Source: Glebionis coronaria (Eukaryota; Streptophyta; Magnoliopsida; Asterales; Asteraceae). From it: a stretch of DNA of 64,000 bases. Each line of letters starts with the position of its first letter. The stretch's first letter is position 1. The stretch covers positions 499,121,627-499,185,626 of the forward strand of contig CM046881.1 of the NCBI GenBank assembly GCA_025667525.1. The letters are read 5' to 3'. Position numbers and translations under genes: made by a program. The notes under the pieces were generated by a model. That model was not told the DNA's origin. It made no database searches and saw only the letters and a list, made by a program, of their open reading frames with translations. This document shows, one piece after another, positions 11,281 through 23,500 of the stretch.

Positions 11281-13972
11281 GGGCCCAAGTTGTTGGGTGG
11301 AAGCATGGGGCATTTCACTGATGCACAATCAGCTAAGTCATATTTTTTAAGTAAATCCTTAACATAGTTTTCTTGACAAATAGAAATTCCCTTAGGACAT
11401 TGTTTAATTTGAAAGCCCAAAAGTAAGTTAATTCACCCATCATACTCATCTCATATTGCTTGGTCATTAATTTAGCAAAACGTTTACTAAGATTGACATT
11501 TGTTGACCCAAAGATGATATCATCCACATAAATCTGCACAATGATGAAATCACTCTTGTCCTTGAAGGTAAAGAGTGTTTTATCAATAGAACCCCTGATA
11601 AATTTATTTTCAGATAAGAAATTTGATAGAGTTTCATACCATGCTCTTGGAGCTTATTTCAGACCATACATTGCCTTGTGAAGTCTGTACACATGGTTGG
11701 GAAACTCGCTGTCCTCAAATCCTTCAGGTTGTGCAACATACACTTCCTAAGCCAAATCACCATTAAGGAAGGCACTCTTAACATCCATCTGATACACAGT
11801 GATGTTCATATAGGCAGCATAAGCAAGGAAGATTCTGATGGCCTCAAGTCTAGCAACAGGTGCAAAAGTTTCATCATAATCAATTCCTTCAGTCTGAGAG
11901 AACCCCTGTGCTACCAGTCTTGCCTTGTTCCTGATGATGTTCCCAATTTCATCCATCTTATTTCTATAGATCCATCTAGTGCCTGTGATATTCTTTCCAG
12001 GTGGAGCTGGCACTAGTGTCCATACTTTGTTTCTTTTGAACTGACTGATTTCTTCTTGCATAGCAGCTACCCATCCTTCTTCTACCAGAGCCTCAGCTAC
12101 TCTTTTAGGTTCAATTTGTGAAAGAAATTCAGCAAATAGACATTCATTGGCTGAGGCTGACTCAGAGTCTTGGATTCGCTGTCTGGTTGTGACCCCTGCA
12201 TTTGGTTCCCCAATAATGTTGACAAGAAGAATGTGTTGATCTCTTGACCACTTATTTTGAGGAGCTGGGGATTTAAGAACAGGGGTACTTGAGGGCACAG
12301 CTGGTACAATTTGAGTCTCATCCTGCTGACTAGGAGGGCTTTCTTCAAAGACAACCTCTGTTTCAGAGTCTTTTTCAGCCATATCAAGGGAAGCTATTTC
12401 ATTATCAGCAGGAGAATCTTCAGAGATTTGAAGAATTGGTGAGTCATCAATATTATGAGGAGGACCATCAGAGATTTGAGGTTCTTCTTCATCAAGTTCC
12501 TGACAGGTAGGAACTTCTATGTTGTGAGTAGACAGAGAGTCAAAAGCAGGGACATAAGGAGTGAGAGTGTTGGAGTGATGATGACTGGTAGGTCTGGGTT
12601 CTGGGAACTCATCACTTGGGAAAGAAATATTGTCATTAAAATCTACTTCATCACCCTCTGTTCCTGTTCTCTGTATGACTTCATCATCTTCATTGAATCT
12701 GACATGGAATGTTTCTTCTACTTCTTGTCTTCTGATGTTGAATACTCTGAAGGCTTTGGCTGTTGGAGAGTATCCCAAAAATAAACCATCATCAAACTTT
12801 CCAAGTTTATCCCTGTAGTTATAAATAAACACAGGGCATCCAAACACATGAAAATAGCTGACGTCTGGAGATCTTTTTCTGAAAACTTCATAGGAGGTTT
12901 TGCCATGTCTTTTGACAATGATTGATCTGTTTTGAGTGTAGCAGGCAGTGTGAACAGCTTCTCCCCAAAATTGCTTTGGTAAGGCTGCACCATTTAACAT
13001 AGTTCTTGCTGCTTCAATCAGAGTCCTGTTTCTTCTTTCAGCCACACCATTTTGTTCAGGAGTGCCAGCTGAAGAGAAGTTCTGAGAAATCCCTTTTTCA
13101 TCACAAAATGATTTAAGTTGATGATTCTTGAATTCTGTACCATTATCACTTCTTAGAGCTTTGACTCTAACATCATTCATATTTTCAACCTGTCTGATGA
13201 AGGACATGATGGTTTCAGCAGCATCACTTTTCCTTCTGCGGAAGAACACCCATGTATATCTTGAAAATTCATCAACTATGACCAAGGTGTATTTGTTGTG
13301 ATTAATGGTTTGAGGTTTGACAGGCCCAAACAAGTCCATGTGAAGGAGATGTAAGCACTTGTCAATAGAGAATGATTGCCTAGTCTTGAATGAAGACCTG
13401 TGATGTTTTCCTTTGACACAGGCAGAACACATTTTGTCTTTGGAAAACATTACTGAAGGTAGACCAACAACCAAGTTTTGAGTGGCTATCTTATTGATGT
13501 TCTTGAAGTTGAGATGAGACAGTCTTTTGTGCCACAGCCAGTTGACACTTTCAGAGTCTTTGGCAAGAAAACAATTTGAACTGTCTTCAGAGCACACAAC
13601 CATGTTGATGACATAAACATCTCTCCTTCTAGGTGCAATCAGCACAACATCATTGTTTTTGTTGAATATGGTTCCCTGAGTCTTAGTAAACAAAACCTTA
13701 TAGTTAGCATCACATAATTGGCTGATGCTAATAAGATTGTGTTTAAGACCATTCACATATGCAACCCTGGTAAAAGTGATCCCATTGCAGTTCACTGAGC
13801 CATATCCTTCTGTGTCACCTGAAGAGTTATCTCCAAACACCACTTTGGGACCTGGCTCCTTTGAGTATCTATGCAGGTATTGTTGAATCCCTGTCATGTG
13901 TCTAGAACAGCCTCTATCTAGATACCATACCGATTCCTTGAGATATTTCTGCACAGATACATAGAAACAGAT
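11281..13972 (-). pseudogene. Copia-1 pol (protease, integrase, RT), truncated by element A
   Basis: Protease motif at about 13896-13924 reads [10 protein letters not shown]; the family norm is DSG, so the residue after the catalytic Asp is changed. Integrase follows: zinc-binding H..H..C..C at about 13420-13545, then [15 protein letters not shown] and [12 protein letters not shown] carrying D, D and E. RT begins near 12100, with YVDD at 11519-11530. Lesions: TAG at 11747-11749, TAA at 11654-11656 and a frameshift near 11400. The frame then runs to GGGCCC at the element A junction. This copy cannot make a working polymerase. Confidence 0.92.
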
Positions 13973-13974
13973 TA
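13949..13974 (-). promoter_or_regulatory. Stop plus acceptor-like CAG at the Copia-1 gag-pol boundary
   Basis: On the minus strand AACTAATCTGTTTC leads to TCTGTGCAG. TAA (13974-13972) closes the ancestral gag frame, and pol opens one base back relative to it. A pyrimidine-rich run ending TGTGCAG resembles a 3' splice site. The same arrangement is at 40331-40355 in Copia-2. Confidence 0.55.
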
Positions 13975-14006
13975 GTTCCTATGGTGAACCCACTTTCCAG
14001 TGGGTT

Positions 14007-16508
14007 CTACCTGAATTGCTTGTTAGCAACTCTTGTGTTCCTGAAAAACTTTTGGCGTTGGGATGGAAAGTTCATTGTTTCATGATTGTAACTCCCACAG
14101 ATATCACACCCAGGGAAGTCACCACACTCGTCTGAGTGATGGTCTGTGAACCCACAGAATTTACAGGGAGGATCAGATTTGTAATTTCCCTGTTGCCTTT
14201 TGGAACTCTGTGGTCTGTCCCTAGAGGGTGTCTGAGCTCTTTTAGCTGCCATGTGTCTGTCATGATCTAAGGTCGAATGGTGAGAATTTTTACATACATT
14301 GCAATAAGGTTTGATTAACCTTTCCCCTTTGGGTTCACCTAGGACTGACTTAGGTTCATGAGAAGTAGAGCATTCAGCGGAAGGCTTAATGTGTTGTTTC
14401 AAGAGTTCTACTTCTTTCATAAGAGACAACAAGCGATCTTCAGTGGTGGGGTCAACCTTATTCACAGATTTAGAAGTGACAGGCTTAAAAGCTACTTGTT
14501 TACCAGTTTGTTTAGCAGGCACAAGAAAAACTTTGGCTGGAGGATTCTCAATATCTGTCCTAAGTTCGTCCTTAGCAGATCTAGAAGAGCTGCTAGGTTC
14601 AACTCCAGAGAGTTTGGGCAAAGGTGGTAGCTCAGCCACATCTTCAGAGACAGGGTCATTAGTCAAAGAGGTATCTGACATATGAATAGTCTTTGTAGAT
14701 TTAAAGACAATGTCTTTGGGTTTGGTGAGAATCCTCAGCTTTTTATTCTTAGCATTTATATCCCTGTTTAAGTCAGCAGACACTTCATCCCTAAGCAATT
14801 CATCAATAGTAAACCTAGCACACAGCCATTTTTCAATAATCTTGTTCAATTCAGAGACTTGATCATTTAAAGCTATGTTTTTCAAGGTTAATCTAGCTAC
14901 TTCATTTTGCAGGGATATTTTCTCTAAATTAACCCGCCTGAGAGTTCCACATTCAGCCTTAGCATTTATCATTTCAGATTTAATAGAGTGAAACTTATCA
15001 AGTAGGTTCTTTCTTTGTTCCTCAACAAAGTGCAAATCAACAATGGTGTAATCAAGGACATGCTTACGTTCATCACTATCAGACATAGATAAAAGCCTGT
15101 GTACCTTTTTCATTGTGACGTCAACCCATTGTCCTGATCTAGCATCACCTTTTCCAACAGCTGGTTCATCCTCAGCTATCGCCATAAAAGCCCTGACTCT
15201 TGTGGTGTCTTCTTCATCTGAAGTTAGTGGTTCATCATTCCAATCATAAGTTTCAGCAACCAACCCTTTCTCTGTCTTTTTCTCACCACCTTTCTTTTTG
15301 GACATAGCTTCAATCTTCAAGTTCATTTGTTCTAACTCAGCTTTAAGTGTCTTGTACTTATTTTTGTAATCTTTCTTCTCAGTGTCTGCAGAATTGGATT
15401 GAGATGAGTTGTTATGTTGTTTGAACTTGTAGGGTTTGGATGAAGATGATGGATAAGAGGGTGAGGATGTGTTGGTGGAAGGACAATCTTTTTGATAATG
15501 TCCAAGCTTTCCACAGGCAAAACATGTTTCTTTTGACCTGTCAGTTGGTTTGCTAGCTGATCCTACTCTTCCAGATCTTTTGTAGTATCTTCTTTGGTTG
15601 GCTAGCAATGCTCTTTCATGGAATTCTGCATTGAGGTCTAACAAGAACTCTTGGCTGCTACGGGTATCTTCTTCAATATCAGAATCGCTGTCATGAGGAA
15701 GTGTTGCAGAGATCAAAGCTTTGGAAGATGCTCCTTGGACTACAAATCTTTTAGTCTCTGATTTGTAGATAGTATCGATCAGCCCTTCTTCATAATTGTA
15801 CTTACCATAGAGCTGAGCAAGGGTATCATTTTTGATTGAGTTGTTAGCTCTCTGAGTCTGATTCATGCTGAGCCACTTTCTTGGAAGGTTGTTGACAAAA
15901 GTAGCATTGATCTCAGCTTGACCAATAGTGACATCATTCATAGCAAGGTCATTTAGAAGAATCTTCAGCCTAGTATAGGTTTGCTGAACCTTTTCACCTT
16001 CAAGTGACTTAAAGGCATTAAACTGAAGTCTGAGTGCCTGAATCTTTGTCTCTCTTGTTTCAGAGGGTCCTTCATGGCCAAGAATGAGGTATGTCCACAT
16101 TTGTTTAGCTGTGGGACACTGAATGACAGACTTCATGATATGCTTGGGAAGACAGTAAATTATGATGCTTTTGAGACGTTTATCTTGGTTTGCTAATTTC
16201 CTATCAGCTGAAGTCCATTGTTTGATAGGTTTGGGAAGAGGGTTTTCTTCAGTAGATGTAAGCGCCATGGGAATATATGGACCATTTTCTAAAATTTCTA
16301 AGAGAAAAGGTTCAAGTCCATCAAGGTATACAAGAAATTGACTCTACCAATTGGCAAAGTCTTCTTCATCAAAGACTGGTACACTAGTTACGTGTGATCC
16401 ACCTCTTGAGTCAAGAAGTTGGGGTAGATCATCGTCATTGGCTGGAGGGTTAAGTCTTGGTGAAGATGGGTTTGTGGAAGGTGATTGTGGGCTAGAAGTT
16501 TCCGGCAT
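14007..16508 (-). pseudogene. Copia-1 gag with zinc knuckles and coiled coil
   Basis: I place the start at 16508 (MPETSSPQ), upstream of the longest open stretch (from 16268), because the frame is continuous apart from one TAG at 16344-16346. The N-terminal half carries the copia gag fold. A CCHC knuckle CFACGKLGHYQKDC lies at about 15485-15530. Next come Lys/Glu-rich helices likely to form a coiled coil, a Ser/Pro-rich linker, and three more Cys/His clusters near 14260-14300, 14125-14165 and 14085-14115. Gag forms the virus-like particle and binds element RNA. Unusually for copia, the gag frame is about 830 codons long. A small frameshift just before 14007 separates the ORF end from the conserved end motif. 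Confidence 0.88.
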
Positions 16509-16568
16509 GGTGGATCTTGATTATAAAACTGAGAACGATGTTTCTTGAAGGTTTTAATATCAAACACC

Positions 16569-16580
16569 GCTCTGATACCA
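16569..16580 (-). other. Primer-binding site of Copia-1 (initiator Met tRNA)
   Basis: The minus strand reads TGGTATCAGAGC two bases after the LTR end, complementary to the 3' end of plant initiator tRNA-Met, the usual copia primer. Confidence 0.9.
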
Positions 16581-16582
16581 AT

Positions 16583-17327
16583 TGAAAGTCCCTAATCAAT
16601 GCAAGAAACCCTAATCTTAACTTAATTAACACAAGGTATTACTTTTCAAACGTAATCTTATTATTGTATAATAAAGAATTACAAGTGTTATGGATAACAC
16701 CGTTTGATGACAATGTGTTGTGCACACTTTGAACAACAATAAACCCTAACTTATGAATACAGTCGTAGCTGTTTGATTCACTAAGTTATACGCACTAATG
16801 TTCTTAATATCTCAAAGTGTTAAACATTAATGCATGGATACACATCCTATTTATAGTGTTACGAGTTTGACTTAAACAGTACTTGATGTCGACTACACAA
16901 GCTTTTACAAGTTCCCACATCAGTCACATGATGTCCTTCTATTCTTGGTAGTCTTCCATTATGCTTTAAGGAACAGTTGTCAAAAACAGTTTCCTTATTC
17001 TTCATAGTCTCGAACACACAAATGGCATGTCCAAAGTGTGCTGAGAGTTATCAGGGTATTGCCACCCCTGTTAACTCTCAAACCCTCAGAGTCCCTAATA
17101 CATCTTGGCTGTTATCCATCACAGCCAAGGAGTATGTCTTCAGGTAATCTTCGAATTCCCTGACAATGTCTCTGACATGGACTCTTCTGAGGTTGCTCAC
17201 AGAGACTTGGATCTCTGTGAGTCTTGCGAAACTTGCCTGCCTCCTAGGCACAGGCAAGGGACTATCTATCAGCCTAATTATGTTTAAATCAATGATCAGG
17301 GAATCTAATAAGTTTAGATTCCCAACA
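16583..17327 (-). repeat. 5' LTR of Copia-1
   Basis: 745 bp. On the minus strand it runs TGTTGGGAATC...GGGACTTTCA, canonical TG/CA ends. A TATA-like CTATAAATAGG lies on the minus strand near 16849-16859. The promoter-distal part (17042-17323) contains five strong inverted repeats. The partner LTR is outside the window. Confidence 0.9.
17042..17323. repeat. Series of five inverted repeats in the U3 of Copia-1
   Basis: Stems: 17042-17056 with 17066-17080 (15 bp, one mismatch); CTTGGCTGT 17104-17112 with 17121-17129; CTCACAGAGA 17196-17205 with 17212-17221; CTTGCCTG 17232-17239 with 17251-17258; GGGAATCTAA 17299-17308 with 17314-17323. The last four are perfect. Confidence 0.8.
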
Positions 17328-17805
17328 AATATTACCTATAATGGTAATATTGAGGCTACGGTCTCATAGACGGTTTAAGATGTATGCTTGATTTATATAT
17401 TGCCTGACTAGCAATACGAGGACTTACTTCCGATACTATACTTGTGTTCTGATTTTAACGATTGTTTTATATAACGATTTTTATTAAACACTATGAATTC
17501 ACTCGGCATTCGCTGATATGATTTTTGCATGTTTTTATCTCAGGTGCTTGAAGGTAATCCGGATGGAGATCGACTCTGATGGCACACTTAATATTAAAAA
17601 TGTTCATTCGATCTGTGTTTTGTAAACTTAATGACCTGTATAATTTAGGACCTGTTGTACACTTTAAAACTTTTTATCGAATGAATGTATGTTGAACCTT
17701 GTACAACCATTTTTATGTGTTGTCTATGATTGGAGTTATTGTGCTATCCCGTAACACTCTGAAAGACCCTTCCGTTGTACCGATACGAAAATTGAGAGTG
17801 TTACA
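17328..17805 (+). repeat. Right part of 5' LTR of element B
   Basis: Ends GAGAGTGTTACA at 17805, three bases before the primer site. It begins at the Copia-1 insertion point with the palindrome AATATTACC-TATAAT-GGTAATATT (17328-17351). No other feature seen. The matching part of the 3' LTR is not in the window, so the LTRs cannot be compared. Confidence 0.8.
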
Positions 17806-17808
17806 GTT

Positions 17809-17820
17809 TGGTACCAGAGC
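17809..17820 (+). other. Primer-binding site of element B (initiator Met tRNA)
   Basis: TGGTACCAGAGC, one base from the usual TGGTATCAGAGC. The leader after it (17821-18083) holds an AT-rich TATA run near 17970-18080 and no ORF. Confidence 0.85.
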
Positions 17821-18083
17821 TCTCGTTATAGAGAACAAAAGATTTTAAAAACCAAGGTTTTGAACAAAACTTTTCAAAATCTTTTGACAATGAACATTTA
17901 AGAAAATATTTGAAAAATCTTTTGACTATAACGGTGCCAGAGATCTCCTACGTTACCAACAAGCCCTATTGAGAAGATATATATTTTGATATATATAATT
18001 TAATTTATATATATGTATATATCGTGATTTCAGTATGTAATTGTTTAACTAGTATGTTATCCTAATACGAGATATATATATAA

Positions 18084-19091
18084 ATGCAGACTGTCATGGC
18101 TGAGCCTAATATTCCTGTAGAAATCCATGTTATTCCCGAACCTAATGTAGATGATGATCCTTATTTAGACTTAGCAGATTATGATATGGATGATGAGGAG
18201 GAACCATTTGAGGATCCCGAGCCCGAGATAGGACTAGGAGATCAGATTGCCCCTCAGGTTGACTTGGTAGAGAATGAGATTGAGAATGTTGATATAGAGA
18301 ATGATGATGAGATTGGGTTAGATAAATTAGATGAGATTGACGACGAGGATGTCGAGGAGGATGTAGGTATAGACGTTGAGGTCGATGACGATGAGGAAGT
18401 TGAGCTTATTTATCCTTATGATGTTCCAGAGGGCGAGCCTTTACCCCCACCAGTTGATTTGTCTGATTCTGAGGTTGAGCTACCTAGGGATGAAATGTCT
18501 GAATCGTCTGAATCTGATTCTAAATCAGAGGAGGATGAGGATGACAATGCACCTGACGGTGCTGATGGTATTGCTACTCGTAGACGTGTGATAGGAGAGT
18601 CGTCTAGTACTCGAGAGGCTACTCATATTGATTGTCTTGCACCATGGGCCTTGAGATGTGATCTAGATGCTTCCCGTGTTAAGAGTAGTATGACGGAGAT
18701 TGGATTTGGTGTTGTTCAGACTCATGTTGCTTATTTGGAGTCGAAGACTAAGGTTGGCGAGAAAGAGCGGGAATTGCTTAGTTTGGATTTGACTGATGTA
18801 GAGCGTGGTTTGAATGAGGCTTTTAGGAGGTTATCGGTGTTAGAAAGTGGTGAGTTTGCTGCAATGAAAAGAAAGGTAAATTCTATGGAGATTCAGTTGA
18901 GTGTAGCTCGTGTGATGCGTGAGAAAGCTGAGAAGGAGTTGAATATATATGTGGGATGGAACAGTAGATTTTATGCTGACATGGTTGAAAGAGGAGTGAT
19001 CCGTAAGCGCCCAGCTGAAGATGTGTCTAGTGATCGTCCGACAAAGATACAAAAGACGATGGATGATAGACCATCTAGCGGTTCTCAGTAG
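18084..19091 (+). CDS. Extra ORF upstream of gag in element B; acidic, coiled coil, nuclear-signal-like tail
   Basis: 335 codons, intact. Residues 1 to about 165 are extremely acidic, with dense Asp/Glu runs and Pro-rich patches. About residues 195-300 look helical and heptad-like, suggesting a coiled coil. The tail holds two basic clusters (RKRP and RPTKIQK) about ten residues apart, like a bipartite nuclear localisation signal. The start could also be the next ATG (MAEPNIP, 18096). I recall acidic domains in this position in Asteraceae chromoviruses but know no function. It is in the sense direction between the leader and gag, about 290 bp before gag. It has no lesion although gag-pol is badly damaged. 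Confidence 0.75.
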   Translation: MQTVMAEPNIPVEIHVIPEPNVDDDPYLDLADYDMDDEEEPFEDPEPEIGLGDQIAPQVDLVENEIENVDIENDDEIGLDKLDEIDDEDVEEDVGIDVEVDDDEEVELIYPYDVPEGEPLPPPVDLSDSEVELPRDEMSESSESDSKSEEDEDDNAPDGADGIATRRRVIGESSSTREATHIDCLAPWALRCDLDASRVKSSMTEIGFGVVQTHVAYLESKTKVGEKERELLSLDLTDVERGLNEAFRRLSVLESGEFAAMKRKVNSMEIQLSVARVMREKAEKELNIYVGWNSRFYADMVERGVIRKRPAEDVSSDRPTKIQKTMDDRPSSGSQ

Positions 19092-19380
19092 ACCAGTCTG
19101 TATTTAGTAGTGACCTTTGTATCTTTTGTACTTTTGTAGCTTTGACTGAACCGACTTGTTAGTAGTAGACTTGGCACGAATTTTGAGTATATATAGTGCT
19201 AGAAACTTTGATATGGGATGTACTAAGACAATACTTTTGTTTCAAATCGAATGAAATATGTATCTTGTCTTGAATTCCATATTGTGCCTTATTTGTATCT
19301 TGATTATGAATTCAATCCATATTATATGAATCCTTGTTGGGTGAATGCTTAATACTTTGAAATTGTGGAATTATAGAACT
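19092..19380 (+). other. Spacer between the extra ORF and gag of element B
   Basis: AT-rich, with no ORF beyond a short in-frame lead-in to gag. No recognisable signal. It could hold an internal start site or an intron edge for gag expression, but nothing in the sequence decides this. Confidence 0.5.
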
Positions 19381-20550
19381 ATGCCGCCCAAGAAGGCTGT
19401 GACTGAGGATGATGTACGTAGGATTATTACGGAGCAAGTTACCGCATCTATGACTGAATTTATGGCAAATGCTAGAAATGAAGCTGGCGGTAGTGGAGCT
19501 GGCGGTAGTGGAGCTGGCGGTAGTGGAATTGGCGGTACTAATGTGAATGTGAATGCTAATAATGTGAATGCTAATGCTGGAGGAAATATAGGAGGACTTG
19601 GAGCTAATGCACCTGAAGTTGGTGGTTGTACTTATGTGACGTTCATGAAGTGTGAACCTCTACCTTTTAATGGAACTAAAGGTGCTGTAGGATTAAGCCA
19701 GTGGATTGAGAAGATTGAGTCGTTGTTTCGTATTAGTAAGTGTAAGGAGGAAGATAAGGTGACTTTTGCTATGGCTACTCTTAAAGGTCGTGCGTTGACT
19801 TGGTGGAACGGGAGAATTGCTTTCATGGGTCTTGATGCTTTTAATGCTACTCCTTGGGCTGAAATTAAGAAGTGGATGACTTTGGAGTTTTGTCCTCGTA
19901 GTGTGATCATTAGGTTAGAACAAGAGTTGATTCATTTGAGAATGAAAGGTGTGGACATTGATAGTTACACGAATCGATTCCATGAGTTGGCCTTGCTATG
20001 TCCTCGATTGGTTGAACCCGAAGAGATCCGAATTGAGCAATATATTAAAGGGTTGACCAGGAATATCCGGGGGGACATGACATCATCGAAACCACTGACC
20101 ATTGATGATGCTGTTCGAATGGCTTACCAACTCATTGGACAGATAATTCAGGATAGGGAAGATGAAGCCCGTGTTGGTGAGAAAAGAAAGGGTGACGGTG
20201 ATCGTGTAGATAGAGGTGATAATAGGAAGAATTTCAATTGCCGTCAGAACCAGAGAAAGGGGAATGCAAATGCTCTTACCAACAACACACCGCGCAATGA
20301 TGATAGATGTCCTAAGTGTGGCAACAAGAGGCATGCTGGCGACTGCTGGAAGTGCCGAAATTGTGGAAAGCTTGGACACAAGGTGGAAAGGTGTAAGAAG
20401 GGAACCATTTGCTTCAACTGTAATGAAGAAGGTCATAGGAAATCAGAATGCCCCAAGTTGAAAGCAATTGTACCTGGAAGAAACCCACAGGGTGGTATCT
20501 ATCAACTTGGAACAATTGAGGTGAAGAAAGAGGATCCGAATGTCGTACCG
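19381..20550 (+). CDS. Element B gag (chromovirus type)
   Basis: Start chosen at MPPKKAVTEDD (19381), the typical opening for this family; an upstream in-frame ATG at 19345 looks incidental. A Gly-rich spacer with three 15-bp repeats of GGCGGTAGTGGAGCT (about 19486-19530) precedes the gag core, whose conserved stretch starts near FMKCEPLPFNGTKG (about residue 88). Three knuckles follow: CPKCGNKRHAGDC, CRNCGKLGHKVERC and CFNCNEEGHRKSEC (about 20305-20460). Gag packages element RNA. A frameshift near 20550 separates it from protease; the open frame runs on out of frame to 20664. Confidence 0.88.
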
Positions 20551-23500
20551 GTACGTTTTTACTCAACAATCATTATGCTGTTGCTTTATTTGATTCGGGT
20601 GCTGATAGGAGCTTTGTATCCACTAAATTTAGTGCCCTTATCGACATTGAACCTGTTGAGATAAATACTAGTTACGAGGTGGAATTGGCTGATGGTAAAT
20701 TAGTGAATACTAATAAGCTATTAGAAGGGTGCTCTCTAAATCTCTTGAACTATTCCTTTCTGATTGATTTGATGTTGATAGAATTAGGTAGTTTTGATAT
20801 TATTATTGGTATGGATTGGTTGTCGTTGAATAATGCTACTATTTTATGTGGAGAGAAGAAAGTTTAGATTCCTCTTAGGAATAGGACGTTAGTAATTGAT
20901 GGTAATCAAGGTGAATCCTGTTTGAAAATCATTTCATGTATTAAAGTCCAAAAGTACATCAGGAACGGTTGTGAGTTATTCTTAGCTCAAGTAACCGGGA
21001 ATGAGTCTAGGTAGAAACGATTGGAAGATGTACCTATTATTTGTGAATTTCTTGAGGTATTTCCTAAAGATTTACCCGGACTTCCATCGATAAGGCAAGT
21101 AGAGTTTCAAATCGATTTAATTCCTGGTGCTGCACCGGTGGCATGTGCGCCATACCGATTAGCCCTTTCTGAATTAAAGGAGTTATCTGAGCAACTTAAG
21201 GAGTTGTCTGATAAAGGTTTTATTCGACCGAGCTCGTTGCCTTGGGGAGCTCCAGTCTTGTTCGTTAAGAAGAAGGATGGATCTTTCCGTATGTGCATTG
21301 ATTATAGGGAACTGAATAAGTTGACAATTAAAAATCGATATCCTTTACCTAGGATTGATGATTTGTTTGATCAACTACAAGGATCTAGTGTGTATTCTAA
21401 GATAGATTTGCGGTCAGGATATCACCAACTTCGCGTCCGTGAAGAAGATATTCCTATAACTGCATTTAGAACTCGTTATGGGCACTATGAATTTCAAGTA
21501 ATACCATTTGGGTTAACTAACGCACCTGCGGTTTTCATGGATTTAATGAATCGAGTGTGCAAGCCCTACTTGGAAAAATTTGTGATTGTGTTTATTGATG
21601 ATATTCTAATCTATTCTAAGAATGAAGATGAACATAGAGAACATTTAAGGATTGTTTTGAAATTGTTGAAGGATGAAAGGTTGTATGCTAAGTTTTCAAA
21701 ATGTGATTTCTGGTTAGATTTTGTGCAATTTCTTGGTCATGTGATTAACAAGGATGGAATTCATGTTGATCCTGCAAAGGTTGAAGCTATTAAGAATTGG
21801 TCTGCACCGACAACGCCAACGGAAGTGAGACAGTTCTTAGGATTGGCTGGCTATTATAGGCGATTCATTAAAGAATTTTCTTTGATAGCTAAACCGTTGA
21901 CTAAGCTTACCCAGAAGAATAAACCTTTCGTTTGGGGAAGTGATGAAGATGGAGAATTTCAGACATTGAAGCAAAAATTATGTAGTGCGCCAATTTTATC
22001 ATTACCTGACGGGAGTGAAGATTTTGTAGTGTATTGTGATGCATCTCTTAGAGGTTATAGAGCTGTTTTGATGCAGCGAGAGAAAGTAATAGCTTATGCT
22101 TCTAGGAAATTAAGGAAGAATGAGGAGAATTATACTACTCATTATCTTGAGTTAGGAGCTGTAGTCTTTGCTCTTAGGTTGTGGAGACATTATCTGTATG
22201 GCATCAAGTGTACGGTATTCACCGATCACAAAAGCCTACAGTATATTCTCGATTAGAAGGAATTGAACATGAGGCAACGAAGATGGATATAGTTGTTAAG
22301 CGATTATGATTGTGATATAAAATATCACCCAGGAAAAGAAAATGTTGTTGCCGATGCGTTAAGTAGGAAAGATAGAGAGACTATCAGGGTACGTTCTCTA
22401 GTCTTGACCGTGCACAATAATTTGCCTGAGCAAATTAGAAATGCGCAAATAGAAGCTTGTAAGAAGGAAAATTTTGTTAATGAAGGGTTCCGAGGAGAAG
22501 GTGATCCTTTAGAGGTTAGAGCTGATGGAGTGAAATGCTTAAGAGGTCGTATGTGGATACCTAAGTTTGGAGGCTTAACAGATTTGATTATGTTAGAATC
22601 CCATAAATCTAAGTATTTCATTCATCCGGGATCTGACAAGATGTACCATGATTTGAAGAAGTTGTACTGGTGGCCGAATATGAAAGCTGAGATAGCTATG
22701 TATGTTCTTCAATGCTTGACTTATGCTAGAGTTAAAGCTGAACATCAAAAGCCATCAGGACTACTTCAACAGCCAAAGATTCCTGAATGGAAGTGGGAGC
22801 GAATTACGATGGATTTTATCACCAAGCTTCCTAGAACATCATCTGGAAACAACTCGATTTGGGTCATTGTTGACAGACTGATCTAATCAGCACACTTCAT
22901 TCCGATTAAAGAGCAGTTCTCACTGGAGAAGCTGACTCGTATATACCTTGAGAATGTTGTATGCAAGCATGGAGTGCCTGTATCGATCATTTCAGATCGA
23001 GATCTGGATTCGCATCGAATTTTTGGAAATCTCTCCAAAGATCTTTTGGAACGAATCTCGACATGAGCACTGCTTATCACCCCCAAACTGATGGGCAGAG
23101 TGAAAGGACGATACAAACACTAGAAGATATGTTGAGAGCTTGTGTGTTAGATTTTGGTAAGAATTGGGATAAACATTTGCCTTTAGCAGAGTTTTCATAT
23201 AACAATAGTTACCATTCTAGTATTAAGGTTGCACTGTTTGAAGCTTTGTATGGTAGGAAGTGTAGATCTCCTGTATGTTGGAGTGAAGTTGGGGATACCC
23301 AGCTCATGGGACGGGAATTGATCCGGGAGACTACGGAGATGATAGTTCAGATTAAGAATAGGTTGTTGACTGCCTGTAGTAGACATAAAAGTTACGCGGA
23401 TGTGCGGCGGAAGCCAATGGAGTTTAAAGTGGGTGACCAAGTAATGTTGAAAGTATCGCCATGGAAAGGCGTTATAAGATTTAAAAAGCGAGGGAAATTG

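Larger units (their letters stand above)
11281..17327 (-). mobile_element. Copia-1: Ty1/copia element, right part, split by element A
   Basis: On the minus strand it reads LTR, methionine-tRNA primer site, gag, protease, integrase and reverse transcriptase, which is copia order. The reading is broken by element A at 11280, inside RT. The remaining RT, RNase H and the other LTR must lie left of the window. It sits in the 5' LTR of element B, resuming as AATAT at 17328. Confidence 0.93.
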
